Made by a program: the position numbers and the translations under genes. The notes under the pieces are model-generated. The model made no database searches. It was not told the origin of the DNA and was given only the letters and a program-made list of their open reading frames with translations. Shown in pieces: positions 34,115 through 42,837 of a stretch of DNA of 44,075 bases. The DNA comes from Chitinophagaceae bacterium (GTDB lineage: Bacteria > Bacteroidota > Bacteroidia > Chitinophagales > Chitinophagaceae): assembly GCA_947454715.1 (NCBI GenBank), contig CANGMZ010000013.1, forward strand, positions 1 through 44,075, read 5' to 3'. The stretch's first letter is position 1. Every line of letters starts with the position of its first letter.

Positions 34115-37100
34115 ATGGATGAGTTACCCTTGTCAAGGCACGAAGAAAGGCGTATCGCAGCATTAAAAAGCTACGATATACTTAACACATTGCCTGAACA
34201 GGATTTTGATAATATAACACAGTTAACGGCTCAGGTGTGTAATACGCCTATTGCATTGATTAGCTTTGTGTATGACACTATCCAGTGGTATAAATCGCGG
34301 GTGGGTCTTGCTATGGAGGATATTCCCAGAGATCTTTCTTTTTGCCGTTACACCATACTTGATGACGAAATATTTGAAATAACCAATCCTCTTGCTGATT
34401 CCCGTTTCGCAAAAAATCCATTGGTGTCGGGTCCTGAGCGCATCAGTTATTATGCGGGTGTGCCATTGATTAACAAAGAAGGTTACAGATTAGGCACGCT
34501 ATCTGTGATGTCGCCTGATACGCATCAGCTAAATGATGCTCAACGTTTGGCATTGCGCACATTAGCCAACTCTGTGATGACCTTACTTGAGTTGAGAAGA
34601 ACCCAAAAAGAAGATGAGCGTAAGCGTGCTGCTGAACAAACGAGTGCTATTGTAGTTGGTGATAACACAATACAATTATCAGATACACAATTGTCACAGT
34701 CAGCAAATTGGGAGCTTAATTTATACACTAATGAAACAGAGTGGAGCAGGGGTGTTTGTACCTTACTGGAAATTGATGAGGATAAATCAATTACCAATAA
34801 GTCAATCCTCAGTTATGTAATACCTGCGGACAGAGATATTGTAAGCAACTGTTTCAGACGCTTATCGGGTTTAGTTGCAGTTAGTGCAGAGCATAAAATA
34901 ATAACTAAGAAAACTAAGGAAATACGCGCTATAACAACCGAAGGGAAGTTGTTGGTAAAGCCAACCCGGACCTCCGATGTTGATCTTTTAGAGTTTACTG
35001 TTGTTACCGGTCGTGGTAATGAAAAACGAGTTAGAACAACAGTCAATAAGCGAGTAGATGAGCAGCAGCACATAGTTGCGCTTTATGGTACATTGTCTGC
35101 GTCCTCAGAGCAAATTTCTGCGAGTCGAAAAACAGAAAATGTATCAGCAGCAAATCCTGTTGTAACCAATAATGCGGTTCGTATATACGACCAAGAGCCA
35201 TTTGGTTATCATATAATTGATAGCAAAGGCTACTTTACCGATATGAATAACACTGAGCTGGAATGGCTGGGCTATACAAAGGGAGAAGTAGTTGGTAGAA
35301 TGTTATTGCGAAATATCCTCGATGATGAGTCTGTCAGGTTGTATTCAGATAGTCAACTGTTATTTGAAAAGAATGGTTTTCTGAAAGATCAACAACTCAC
35401 ATTAAAAGGTAAAGAGGGTAATACTGTAATTGTATTGGCTCATTCAACGGCGATATATAATGAAGAAAGAGTGCTTACCGGTACTCAATCTGTTCTGTTT
35501 GACATAACAAAAATCAAGAAGGCTCAAGAAACGCTTGAGGAAAGTGAAGCAATGTATCGTTCACTCATTGAGGAGTCTGCACAAATGCTGTTTACTGCAG
35601 ATACTCAGGGACGTTTTACTTATGTGAGTCGGCGTTTGAAAAGGACTATAGGCTATAGTAACAGAGATTTGTTAGGGAAACTATTTGTGTCTATTTATGA
35701 TGGGGAGTGGCGTAAGAAAGCAATTGCATTTTACAATAAACAGTTACTTGATAAGATTGAGGAAACTACATTTTTATTCCCAATAATAATTAAGACGGGT
35801 GAAAAGCTGTGGATAGAGCAAGTAGCAACTCTGATCAAGAAAAATGATACAATAGTTGGTTATCGTTTTGCCCTGTATGATATTACCGAGCGATTGAAAA
35901 CACAGGAGGCTATGCAGGAAGCTGCAAGGCTGGCAATGGAAGCCAAGGATATGCAACAGACTTTCCTTGGTAAGATGAGCCATGAGATACGCACACCAAT
36001 GAATGGTGTGGTAGGTATGGTGAATTTGCTGAATACTACTCAGTTAACTCAGGAGCAGCAGGAGTTTGTAGATGGAATTAAGGAATCATCTGTAAATATG
36101 ATACGTATCATCAATGATATACTTGATGTTACGAAAATACAATCCGGTAAACTGGTTTTTGAAGAGACTGACTTCATCTTGAAAAATCTGGTAAACAGTG
36201 TAATTTTTGCACTTAAAGCAGGAGCTGACAAGAAGAAAATACAATTGATATCGCAAATAGATAGTCAAATACCAGATGAATTGGTTGCTGACCCGGTAAG
36301 ACTGAATCAAGTATTATTGAATTTAGCAGATAATGCGTTGAAGTTTACTGAGAAGGGCAGTATTACAATTATAGTTCGCATTAAGGAAAGTAATGCGGAG
36401 GGTATGGTGCTTGAGTTTGTTGTTGCAGATACGGGTATTGGCATTCCTGAGAATAAGATTCAGACTGTATTTGAAAGTTTTACGCAAGCACAAAGCGATA
36501 CTACCAGAAAGTATGGCGGAACCGGCTTGGGATTGACGATTGCCAAGCAATTAATTGAACAGCAAGGTGGTAGTATACACGTAAGTAGTAAGGTAGGCTT
36601 TGGTACAACGTTTACCTTCACTTTCAATTTCAAGCTAAAGAAAGCTGTTGAAGTAAAAGAGGAAGAGAACGCAGCGAATACTACAATTCATTCATTGGTG
36701 GGTTATCATATATTATTGGTAGAAGATAATGTGATGAATCAGCGTGTTGCCAAGTATACGATTGAGAAATGGGGTGGGAAAATGAGTATTGCAGACAGAG
36801 GTGCAATAGCTGTAGAGATGGTTGCAAACAATAAGTATGACGTTATATTGATGGACATACAAATGCCGGAGATGAATGGTGTACAGACCGCAGCTAAAAT
36901 AAGACAAGAACTGCAGTGTATGACGCCAATTATGGCTATGACTGCATCTGTGATGCAGGGAGAGCGTGATAATTGTGTGAAAGTGGGGATGAATGATTAT
37001 ATATCAAAACCATTTAATCCGCTGGAGCTTAACCATAAAATATGGAACCTGCTGCCGAAACAAGAAGTTGTGATAGAACACAGAATCACCAATATTGATT

Positions 37101-37429
37101 ATTTGAAAAATGCTGTAGGTGGTGATGTTAGTGCGATAAAAGAGATTCTAGAAATATATCTGAGTAAGACACCTATTTTACTTGATTCTTTAGATAAAGA
37201 TATAGCTGCAAAAAAAATGGATAGCGTACATTCTTTGGTACACAATTTGAAAAACTCAGTTGGCATTATAGGGGCAGAAAGTTTGTTTCAATTATTGGAT
37301 AATATTGAAGTTAACCTGCATAAAAAGCAACATGGGGCTGATACAATGAAGATGCTCACAGAAATGATAGCTATGGCAAGAAAGTCTGTAAGAGAGATAA
37401 TTGAAGAGTATAAACTCTTACAGGGTTAA
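34115..37429 (+). CDS. hybrid sensor histidine kinase (GAF-PAS-PAS-HisKA-HATPase-REC-Hpt)
   Basis: 1104 aa, with no transmembrane segment seen, so probably cytoplasmic. Order: GAF (about 10-165; PRDLSFCRYTI), a divergent PAS-like region (about 190-330), two PAS domains (about 355-475 and 480-600), HisKA with H623 (KMSHEIRTPMNG), HATPase with N-box LNLADNALKF, G1 VADTGIGIP and G2 YGGTGLGLTI, receiver with D914 (VILMDIQMPEMNG) and an Hpt domain with H1043 (VHNLKNSVGIIGA). All phospho-transfer residues are present, so it can run an internal H-D-H relay and then hand phosphate to a separate response regulator. The single-domain regulator at 40445 is a nearby candidate (inference). Confidence 0.93.
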   Translation: MDELPLSRHEERRIAALKSYDILNTLPEQDFDNITQLTAQVCNTPIALISFVYDTIQWYKSRVGLAMEDIPRDLSFCRYTILDDEIFEITNPLADSRFAKNPLVSGPERISYYAGVPLINKEGYRLGTLSVMSPDTHQLNDAQRLALRTLANSVMTLLELRRTQKEDERKRAAEQTSAIVVGDNTIQLSDTQLSQSANWELNLYTNETEWSRGVCTLLEIDEDKSITNKSILSYVIPADRDIVSNCFRRLSGLVAVSAEHKIITKKTKEIRAITTEGKLLVKPTRTSDVDLLEFTVVTGRGNEKRVRTTVNKRVDEQQHIVALYGTLSASSEQISASRKTENVSAANPVVTNNAVRIYDQEPFGYHIIDSKGYFTDMNNTELEWLGYTKGEVVGRMLLRNILDDESVRLYSDSQLLFEKNGFLKDQQLTLKGKEGNTVIVLAHSTAIYNEERVLTGTQSVLFDITKIKKAQETLEESEAMYRSLIEESAQMLFTADTQGRFTYVSRRLKRTIGYSNRDLLGKLFVSIYDGEWRKKAIAFYNKQLLDKIEETTFLFPIIIKTGEKLWIEQVATLIKKNDTIVGYRFALYDITERLKTQEAMQEAARLAMEAKDMQQTFLGKMSHEIRTPMNGVVGMVNLLNTTQLTQEQQEFVDGIKESSVNMIRIINDILDVTKIQSGKLVFEETDFILKNLVNSVIFALKAGADKKKIQLISQIDSQIPDELVADPVRLNQVLLNLADNALKFTEKGSITIIVRIKESNAEGMVLEFVVADTGIGIPENKIQTVFESFTQAQSDTTRKYGGTGLGLTIAKQLIEQQGGSIHVSSKVGFGTTFTFTFNFKLKKAVEVKEEENAANTTIHSLVGYHILLVEDNVMNQRVAKYTIEKWGGKMSIADRGAIAVEMVANNKYDVILMDIQMPEMNGVQTAAKIRQELQCMTPIMAMTASVMQGERDNCVKVGMNDYISKPFNPLELNHKIWNLLPKQEVVIEHRITNIDYLKNAVGGDVSAIKEILEIYLSKTPILLDSLDKDIAAKKMDSVHSLVHNLKNSVGIIGAESLFQLLDNIEVNLHKKQHGADTMKMLTEMIAMARKSVREIIEEYKLLQG

Positions 37430-37742
37430 TCAATTACATATTTTATTTGCAGTCTACACTTCATTCCTCACATACGAAGTTTATTATGAATTTTTATTTG
37501 CGTTAGTATTAACGTTGGTAGAAGCATGCCCGTGTGATTCGAATTATTGTTGTTTAAAAGTATCTGTTGTATAGTGTATTCATATCGGGGCGATCTCTTT
37601 TCTTTTTATATTAAAAATATTATCTATTATAAAGTATATTATATTGTAAAACAGGTGTAAATCATTTCTTTCTGTGATGGCAATAACTACATTTGTAAGT
37701 AGTAGATATCTTAAAGTGTAGTTAAATGTTGTATAAATAGGT
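37430..37742. other. 313-nt intergenic region before the PAS kinase gene
   Basis: No gene or terminator hairpin is evident. It is AT-rich and contains the -7 element match at 37688-37695 and a short dyad, CGTTAGTATTAACG, near 37501-37514. Confidence 0.4.
37688..37695 (+). promoter_or_regulatory. putative -7 element of the PAS kinase gene
   Basis: TACATTTG is an exact TAnnTTTG match about 47 nt before the ATG at 37743. The sequence around -33 (TTTCTTTCTG) only partly fits TTTG. Confidence 0.5.
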
Positions 37743-40379
37743 ATGAATAAGTTACATCTATTGTTGCTTGAAGAAGACTCTGAGAGGGCAAGCAAGCTCA
37801 AAACTATTTTTGAGGAGTCATCAATTGGTTATAGTGTATTTCATGTGCAAGAGCACGGAGCGTTTGCGCATGCAATGGACCATATTAATCATGATGTTGT
37901 CTTGTCAGGTAATTTTAGTGAAGTTGAAGGAGTTTCAGGTGTAATAAAAACAATTAATGCAAAAGGGCGAAACATACCCTATATAGTTATTACCAACCCA
38001 ATTAACGAAGAGTATGCAATAAGTCTGATGAAGGCGGGTGCATTTAATTATGTACTCAAGGAGCGGCTTGAGAAGTTGCCTGATGCCATAATGAGTGCAA
38101 TAGAGAAATATAGACTGAGTGAAAAAAGAGAGCGTTTTTTAAATGATATTCTGCCTAGAGAGGCGTTGATGCGAGAGGCGGAACGATTAGCGCAGTTTGG
38201 TAGCTGGAAGCACGATTTGGTAAGTGGTAATGTGTGGTGGTCTGATGAGCAATACCGTATACTTGGTTATGAGCCGGGTGAGGTGATGCCCTCATGGGAT
38301 CACTTTTTGGTTAAAGTTCATGCTGATGATGTGGAGTTTGTAAATAGTGCAATGGATGATGCGCTCAAGTATAGTGAGCGTAAGAAATATGCATTTAGAG
38401 TAGTTGATGGTCCCAATAGTTTGCGCTATATACATTCTGAAGTATTTGTCACCAGAAACGATGATATGCGAGCTATTCAGATGAGTGGTTTTTTCAGAGA
38501 TATGACATCGCTGGTGCAATCTGAAATCCGTTCGCTGGAAAATGAGAAAAAGTATTATAATTTATTTGAAAATAATCCGTGTGCGCTGGTAGTTATAGAT
38601 ATAGCTACTACAAGGATACTGAGTGTGAACAGGGCTGCAATATTGCAGTATGGTTATGACATGGATGATTTTCTAAGTAAGGAACTTTATGAGTTCTTGC
38701 CGCAGGATGAGCATATCAGGTATAATGAAAGTAAGGACGAATTTATTTCAGGTGCAGATTACAAGGGTAACTGGCGTGTATTGAAAAAGGATGGAAGTGT
38801 TTCCTGGGCTGAAATTACCTCTACAGATATACTTTTTGAAGGGAAGCAGTGCCGGTTGGTGCTGGCAAATGATATTACTGATAAGCTGGAGAGCATAAAT
38901 CAGTTGAAAGAAAGTGAGGAGCGTTTAATCAATTCTCAGCGTATAGCACAGGTGGGTAGCTGGGAGGTGAATTTACGAGATAATAACTCAGTTAAATGGA
39001 GTGATGAGACATACCGGATATTTGGTCTGGAGCCTAATGCGGTAGCGATCACTCAGGAATTGTTTTTTTCTATAGTTCATCCTGAAGATCATGCAATATT
39101 TGAGAAGGCAGTGATGGAAGCGGTCAATAATGGAGGCGTTTATAGTGCAGAGTTCAGGATTGTTTTGCAAGATGGAACGGAACGATTGGTAAGTGAGCTT
39201 GGAGAAATGATTTTTGATGAGCAAACAGGGGGGGCAATAAAAGTAACGGGAACTGCACAAGATATAACAGAGCGCAGAAATGCAAGAATGTTGTTACAGA
39301 AATCTGAAGCGAACCTGAGGAGTATATTTGAAAATACAGATACTGCATACGTGTTGTTAGATATGGAGTTACGTATACTTTCATTTAACCGTCCGGCATA
39401 TCGTTTTTCAGAGGAGCATCTAACCAAGACCTTAGAAGAGGGTGCTTATGCAGTTAATTATTTCTCTGATTTAACGCAAGCAGTTGTTAAGAAGTCATTG
39501 AGAGATGCACTTAATGGAGCCAATTTAAGCTATGAGGTGAGTTATCCAGACGATTTGGGCGTTGATAAATGGTATTATGCACATTTTCATCCTGTATGGA
39601 GTGACGATAGGAGCATGTTAGGCGTTATTATGTCACTGAGAGATATTACGGAACGTAAGACCTCTGAGTTGCAAGAAAAGAAAATGACGTCAGAGCTCGT
39701 GCAGCGAAATAAAGATTTGGAGCAGTTTGCTTATATCATTTCTCATAATTTGCGAGCTCCGGTAGCTAATATTTTAGGCATAACAGATGCGCTGAAGGAT
39801 GGAGATCTTGATGATGCCGATCAAGTGATTTTTATGAATGGATTGCACGATTCTGCGAGAAAGCTAGATGATGTTATTACTGATTTAAACAGAATATTGC
39901 AGTTGAAAAATGGGTTAAGTGAGAATAAAGAGAAGGTGCTTTTCTCAACTTTAGTTAGGGATATAAAATATTCTATTGGCAATACATCAGAAAATGAGAT
40001 GTTTCAATTACAAGCAGATTTTTCTGAAGTAGATGAGATGATCACATTGAAAAGTTATCTGCATAGCATTTTTTACAATTTAATATCAAATAGTATTAAG
40101 TATAAAAAAATTGATTTAATACCGGTGATATCAATCACAAGTAAAAAGAATGCTAATGGTATTGAATTGATTTTCAGGGATAACGGCTTGGGGATAGATA
40201 TGGAGAAAAATGGAGGTATGCTCTTCGGGCTATATAAGCGTTTTAATCATAATGCAGCAGAAGGTAAGGGTATTGGTTTGTTTATGGTAAAGACTCAAGT
40301 AGAGACATTAGGGGGGAAAATTAGTGTAAGTAGCAATGTGGGAGAGGGGGCAGAATTTAAAATTGAATTTACAGCATAA
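37743..40379 (+). CDS. PAS sensor histidine kinase with a degenerate N-terminal receiver
   Basis: 878 aa, soluble. Residues 1-125 have a receiver fold: acidic cluster EED at 10-12, strand DVVLSG, T84 in IVITN and K106 in YVLK. The residue in the phospho-acceptor position is G56 instead of Asp (DVVLSGN; codon GGT), so it cannot be phosphorylated in the normal way. Four PAS domains follow (about 140-260, 265-385, 395-515 and 525-645; the first and third of the PAS_3 type with QFGSWKHDL and QVGSWEVNL). HisKA has H668 in ISHNLRAPVANI. HATPase shows FYNLISNSIKYK, DNGLGID and GKGIGLFMVK. A response regulator gene follows 65 nt downstream and is the likely phosphate target. Confidence 0.92.
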   Translation: MNKLHLLLLEEDSERASKLKTIFEESSIGYSVFHVQEHGAFAHAMDHINHDVVLSGNFSEVEGVSGVIKTINAKGRNIPYIVITNPINEEYAISLMKAGAFNYVLKERLEKLPDAIMSAIEKYRLSEKRERFLNDILPREALMREAERLAQFGSWKHDLVSGNVWWSDEQYRILGYEPGEVMPSWDHFLVKVHADDVEFVNSAMDDALKYSERKKYAFRVVDGPNSLRYIHSEVFVTRNDDMRAIQMSGFFRDMTSLVQSEIRSLENEKKYYNLFENNPCALVVIDIATTRILSVNRAAILQYGYDMDDFLSKELYEFLPQDEHIRYNESKDEFISGADYKGNWRVLKKDGSVSWAEITSTDILFEGKQCRLVLANDITDKLESINQLKESEERLINSQRIAQVGSWEVNLRDNNSVKWSDETYRIFGLEPNAVAITQELFFSIVHPEDHAIFEKAVMEAVNNGGVYSAEFRIVLQDGTERLVSELGEMIFDEQTGGAIKVTGTAQDITERRNARMLLQKSEANLRSIFENTDTAYVLLDMELRILSFNRPAYRFSEEHLTKTLEEGAYAVNYFSDLTQAVVKKSLRDALNGANLSYEVSYPDDLGVDKWYYAHFHPVWSDDRSMLGVIMSLRDITERKTSELQEKKMTSELVQRNKDLEQFAYIISHNLRAPVANILGITDALKDGDLDDADQVIFMNGLHDSARKLDDVITDLNRILQLKNGLSENKEKVLFSTLVRDIKYSIGNTSENEMFQLQADFSEVDEMITLKSYLHSIFYNLISNSIKYKKIDLIPVISITSKKNANGIELIFRDNGLGIDMEKNGGMLFGLYKRFNHNAAEGKGIGLFMVKTQVETLGGKISVSSNVGEGAEFKIEFTA

Positions 40380-40444
40380 ATTAATGTTCGTAGAGGTGCC
40401 TTTAAGCACAATAGTCTTACTTTTAGTTTAAAATCAAAGATAGT

Positions 40445-40855
40445 ATGGCTCAGACCAATCGTTTTATAGTTATTGATGATGATGCACTAAACAACAAGAT
40501 CTGTACAGTCTGTATTGAGAAGATAGATAAAGATGCTGATGTCATTACATTTACGGACCCGGCAGAAGGATTTGCGTATGTTTCTACAGAATATGCACGA
40601 ACTGATCACACACATAATGTTACATTGTTTCTGGATATCAACATGCCCGCTTTGAATGGTTGGGAATGGTTAGATTTATTTGATAAGCTGGATGAAAAGA
40701 TTAAAGCGCGTGTTAAGATATACATCTTATCTTCTTCAGTAGATAAGCGAGACATGGAGCGTGCAAAGCTGAATAAATATGTTGTGTATTATTTGATAAA
40801 GCCCCTTACAAGGGAGAGTATCTCGCTAATCACTTATGCACAGAAGAAGAAATAA
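40445..40855 (+). CDS. single-domain response regulator
   Basis: 136 aa, one receiver domain and no output domain. Acidic pocket IDDDALN near the start, phospho-acceptor D64 in LFLDINMPALNGWEWL, Ser/Thr switch in YILSSSVD and the conserved Lys in YLIKPL. It is of the CheY/Rcp1 type often found after PAS kinases in Bacteroidota and cyanobacteria. It would take phosphate from the upstream kinase or the Hpt domain of the hybrid kinase and act by protein contact. It is co-oriented with the kinase and followed by a strong terminator. Confidence 0.92.
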   Translation: MAQTNRFIVIDDDALNNKICTVCIEKIDKDADVITFTDPAEGFAYVSTEYARTDHTHNVTLFLDINMPALNGWEWLDLFDKLDEKIKARVKIYILSSSVDKRDMERAKLNKYVVYYLIKPLTRESISLITYAQKKK

Positions 40856-40867
40856 TCATTAGTTTTC

Positions 40868-40911
40868 AATAAAGTAAAAGGACCTGAGCGATCAGGTCCT
40901 TTTACTTTATT
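40868..40911. terminator. bidirectional terminator between the response regulator and purC
   Basis: A perfect 20-bp inverted repeat (40868-40887 / 40892-40911) with loop GCGA. The core is GGACCTGA / TCAGGTCC and the outer AAAGTAAAA / TTTTACTTT gives U-rich tails both ways. It sits between convergent stops. Confidence 0.92.
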
Positions 40912-40927
40912 AATGTGTTATGAAGTA

Positions 40928-41848
40928 TTATTTGTTGATTTCCGCGAGAGCAGCTTCAATCTTCTTTTCTACTTCGTTGAAATTCATATCTTGCTTGATG
41001 AATGTCTTTCCTGTAACTACTTCATATAGCTCAATATATCTTTCAGATATCTGACCCGCTATTTCGTCAGTTATTTCAGGTATCTGCTGACCTTCTTTAC
41101 CCTGAAAGCCATTATCCATCAGCCATTCTCTTACGAACTCTTTAGATAATTGCTTTTGCTGTTCACCATTTTTCTGGCGATCTTCGTAACCATCCATATA
41201 GAAGTAACGAGAGCTATCAGGAGTGTGTATTTCATCAATAAGATAGATGGTGTCTCCAATCTTGCCGAACTCATATTTAGTATCAACAAGAATCAGACCA
41301 CGACCTTTAGCTATTTCTCTTCCACGCTCAAACAGAGCGAGTGTGTATTTCTCTAATTGCTCATATTCTTTTTCTGAAATAAGACCGCTGCTAATAATCT
41401 CTTCTCTTGAAATATCTTCATCGTGACCTACGTGTGCTTTTGTAGTAGGTGTTAGAATCGGCTTTTCAAAGAAATCATTTTCTTTCATTCCGTCCGGCAT
41501 CGGAACGCCACACAATTCACGTTTGCCACTTTTGTATGTGCGCCAAGCGTGACCTGTCAGGTTGCCACGTACTACCATCTCTACCGGGAAAGGTTCACAT
41601 TTGTAACCGATAGTAGTGTTTGGTAATGGCACAGATATTTTCCAGTTAGGAACAATATCCTTAGTAGCGTCTAAAAATTGAGCCGCTATCTGGTTGAGGA
41701 CCTGTCCTTTATATGGAATGGGACGAGGTAAAACTACGTCGAAAGCTGAAATACGATCACTTACGACCATAACCATATACTTATCTGCAATGGTATATAC
41801 ATCACGTACTTTTCCTTTATAGAAATTAGTCTGGCCTGATAAATTCAT
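40928..41848 (-). CDS. purC: phosphoribosylaminoimidazole-succinocarboxamide synthase (SAICAR synthase)
   Basis: 306 aa from the ATG at 41848. It joins CAIR and aspartate with ATP in purine synthesis. Family motifs: YKGKVRDVY (ATP-binding start), [40 protein letters not shown] and [13 protein letters not shown]. The frame is open for 28 more codons, to 41932, but an exact -7 promoter element sits inside that extension, which excludes the longer start. It is the only purine gene in the window. Confidence 0.96.
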   Translation of the reverse strand: MNLSGQTNFYKGKVRDVYTIADKYMVMVVSDRISAFDVVLPRPIPYKGQVLNQIAAQFLDATKDIVPNWKISVPLPNTTIGYKCEPFPVEMVVRGNLTGHAWRTYKSGKRELCGVPMPDGMKENDFFEKPILTPTTKAHVGHDEDISREEIISSGLISEKEYEQLEKYTLALFERGREIAKGRGLILVDTKYEFGKIGDTIYLIDEIHTPDSSRYFYMDGYEDRQKNGEQQKQLSKEFVREWLMDNGFQGKEGQQIPEITDEIAGQISERYIELYEVVTGKTFIKQDMNFNEVEKKIEAALAEINK

Positions 41849-41883
41849 AAGACTTGTATTTTTCTGTTGTTTTTTTGAGGGTG

Positions 41884-41891
41884 CAAAGATA
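41884..41891 (-). promoter_or_regulatory. purC: putative -7 element of purC
   Basis: TATCTTTG on the minus strand (41891-41884), an exact TAnnTTTG match, 36 nt upstream of the chosen purC ATG. Confidence 0.6.
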
Positions 41892-42077
41892 GGGGGTATT
41901 ATTGATAGGATAAAGCATAAATTATGTAACATGGTAATAAGTTCTGTCTATATAGGATGATTTTTGTATTTGATTGTTATTCATTCACAGCTTAACAACA
42001 AGAAATGCCATGAATTATAGATTTGATTTTTTTTGATCTTGCCTGATTATTTTTATTCCCCGTATATTGCCAATTGT

Positions 42078-42713
42078 ATGCAATTAGATGCTTTAGATGC
42101 CATAATAAAGGGCGTATTGGTTGGCTTATTTATGGCTATATCTGTAGGTCCTACATTATTTGCAGTAATCAAATACAGTATGAGTAACAGCTATAAGGCT
42201 GGACTGGCATTTGTATTTGGTGTATCGTTAAGTGATATCATGTATGTAACAGTAGCCAATGTTGCGGCATCGTGGTTGGTAGTATTAGGTACTTATGGGG
42301 CGTATATTGCATATATTGGGTCTGCAATACTTATTATAGTAGGTGGAATTGGTGTGATAAAGAAAGGTAATGCACAAAGGCCATCGGCGACGCAAGCAAC
42401 AATTAGTGGTGCGCATTATTTCAGGATATGGGCCAGTGGTTTTTTAATCAATACAATTAATCCGGGAGTGATTATTAGTTGGTTGGCTGCGGTATCTGCA
42501 ACTGCAAATAAGAGTGGTGGCTACAGGTTTATATTGTTCGGTACATGTTTACTACTTATATTAGCAATAGATTTCCTTAAAGTATTTCTTGCTGAGAAAA
42601 TACGTGTATTACTTACGCCCCGGAGGTTGGTTTATGTACAGAAAACCTCTTCCTTTATTATTATGATATTGGGGGCTATGTTGCTAATAAAAACACTCAT
42701 GTCGGGGAAATAG
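42078..42713 (+). CDS. LysE/RhtB family amino-acid exporter
   Basis: 211 aa from the ATG at 42078 (frame open to 42033 without a better start). Five or six hydrophobic helices. Family signature near the N-terminus: GVLVGLFMAISVGPTLFAVIKYSM followed by YKAGLAFVFGVSLSD. A central FLINTINPGVIISWLA carries the conserved N-P. LysE-type proteins export amino acids or related metabolites across the inner membrane; the substrate is unknown. Divergent from purC with 229 nt between. A partial -7 element (TATATTGC) is directly upstream. Confidence 0.85.
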   Translation: MQLDALDAIIKGVLVGLFMAISVGPTLFAVIKYSMSNSYKAGLAFVFGVSLSDIMYVTVANVAASWLVVLGTYGAYIAYIGSAILIIVGGIGVIKKGNAQRPSATQATISGAHYFRIWASGFLINTINPGVIISWLAAVSATANKSGGYRFILFGTCLLLILAIDFLKVFLAEKIRVLLTPRRLVYVQKTSSFIIMILGAMLLIKTLMSGK

Positions 42714-42823
42714 ATTATTTATATTTCAGCCATTTAGCTTTTTAGGTATTTATTAATTAATAAATATATTATTGGGTTGTTAAAATAATTTTTTTATTGT
42801 ATTTTGTTTTTAAGTTTGATGTT

Positions 42824-42831
42824 TATCTTTG
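42824..42831 (+). promoter_or_regulatory. putative promoter of the terminal kinase gene
   Basis: TATCTTTG is an exact TAnnTTTG match with TTTG 17 nt upstream (42803-42806). It ends only 6 nt before the ATG at 42838, suggesting a transcript with little or no leader. Confidence 0.55.
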
Positions 42832-42837
42832 ATTAAT

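Noticed and set aside
39228-39234. G7 run in the PAS kinase gene as a second phase-variation site
   Set aside because: Shorter, mid-gene in a cytoplasmic kinase, and explained by Gly codons. Kept only as context for the G8 run.
41849-41932. Longer purC start at 41932
   Set aside because: The extension is not part of the family N-terminus and contains the exact -7 promoter element.
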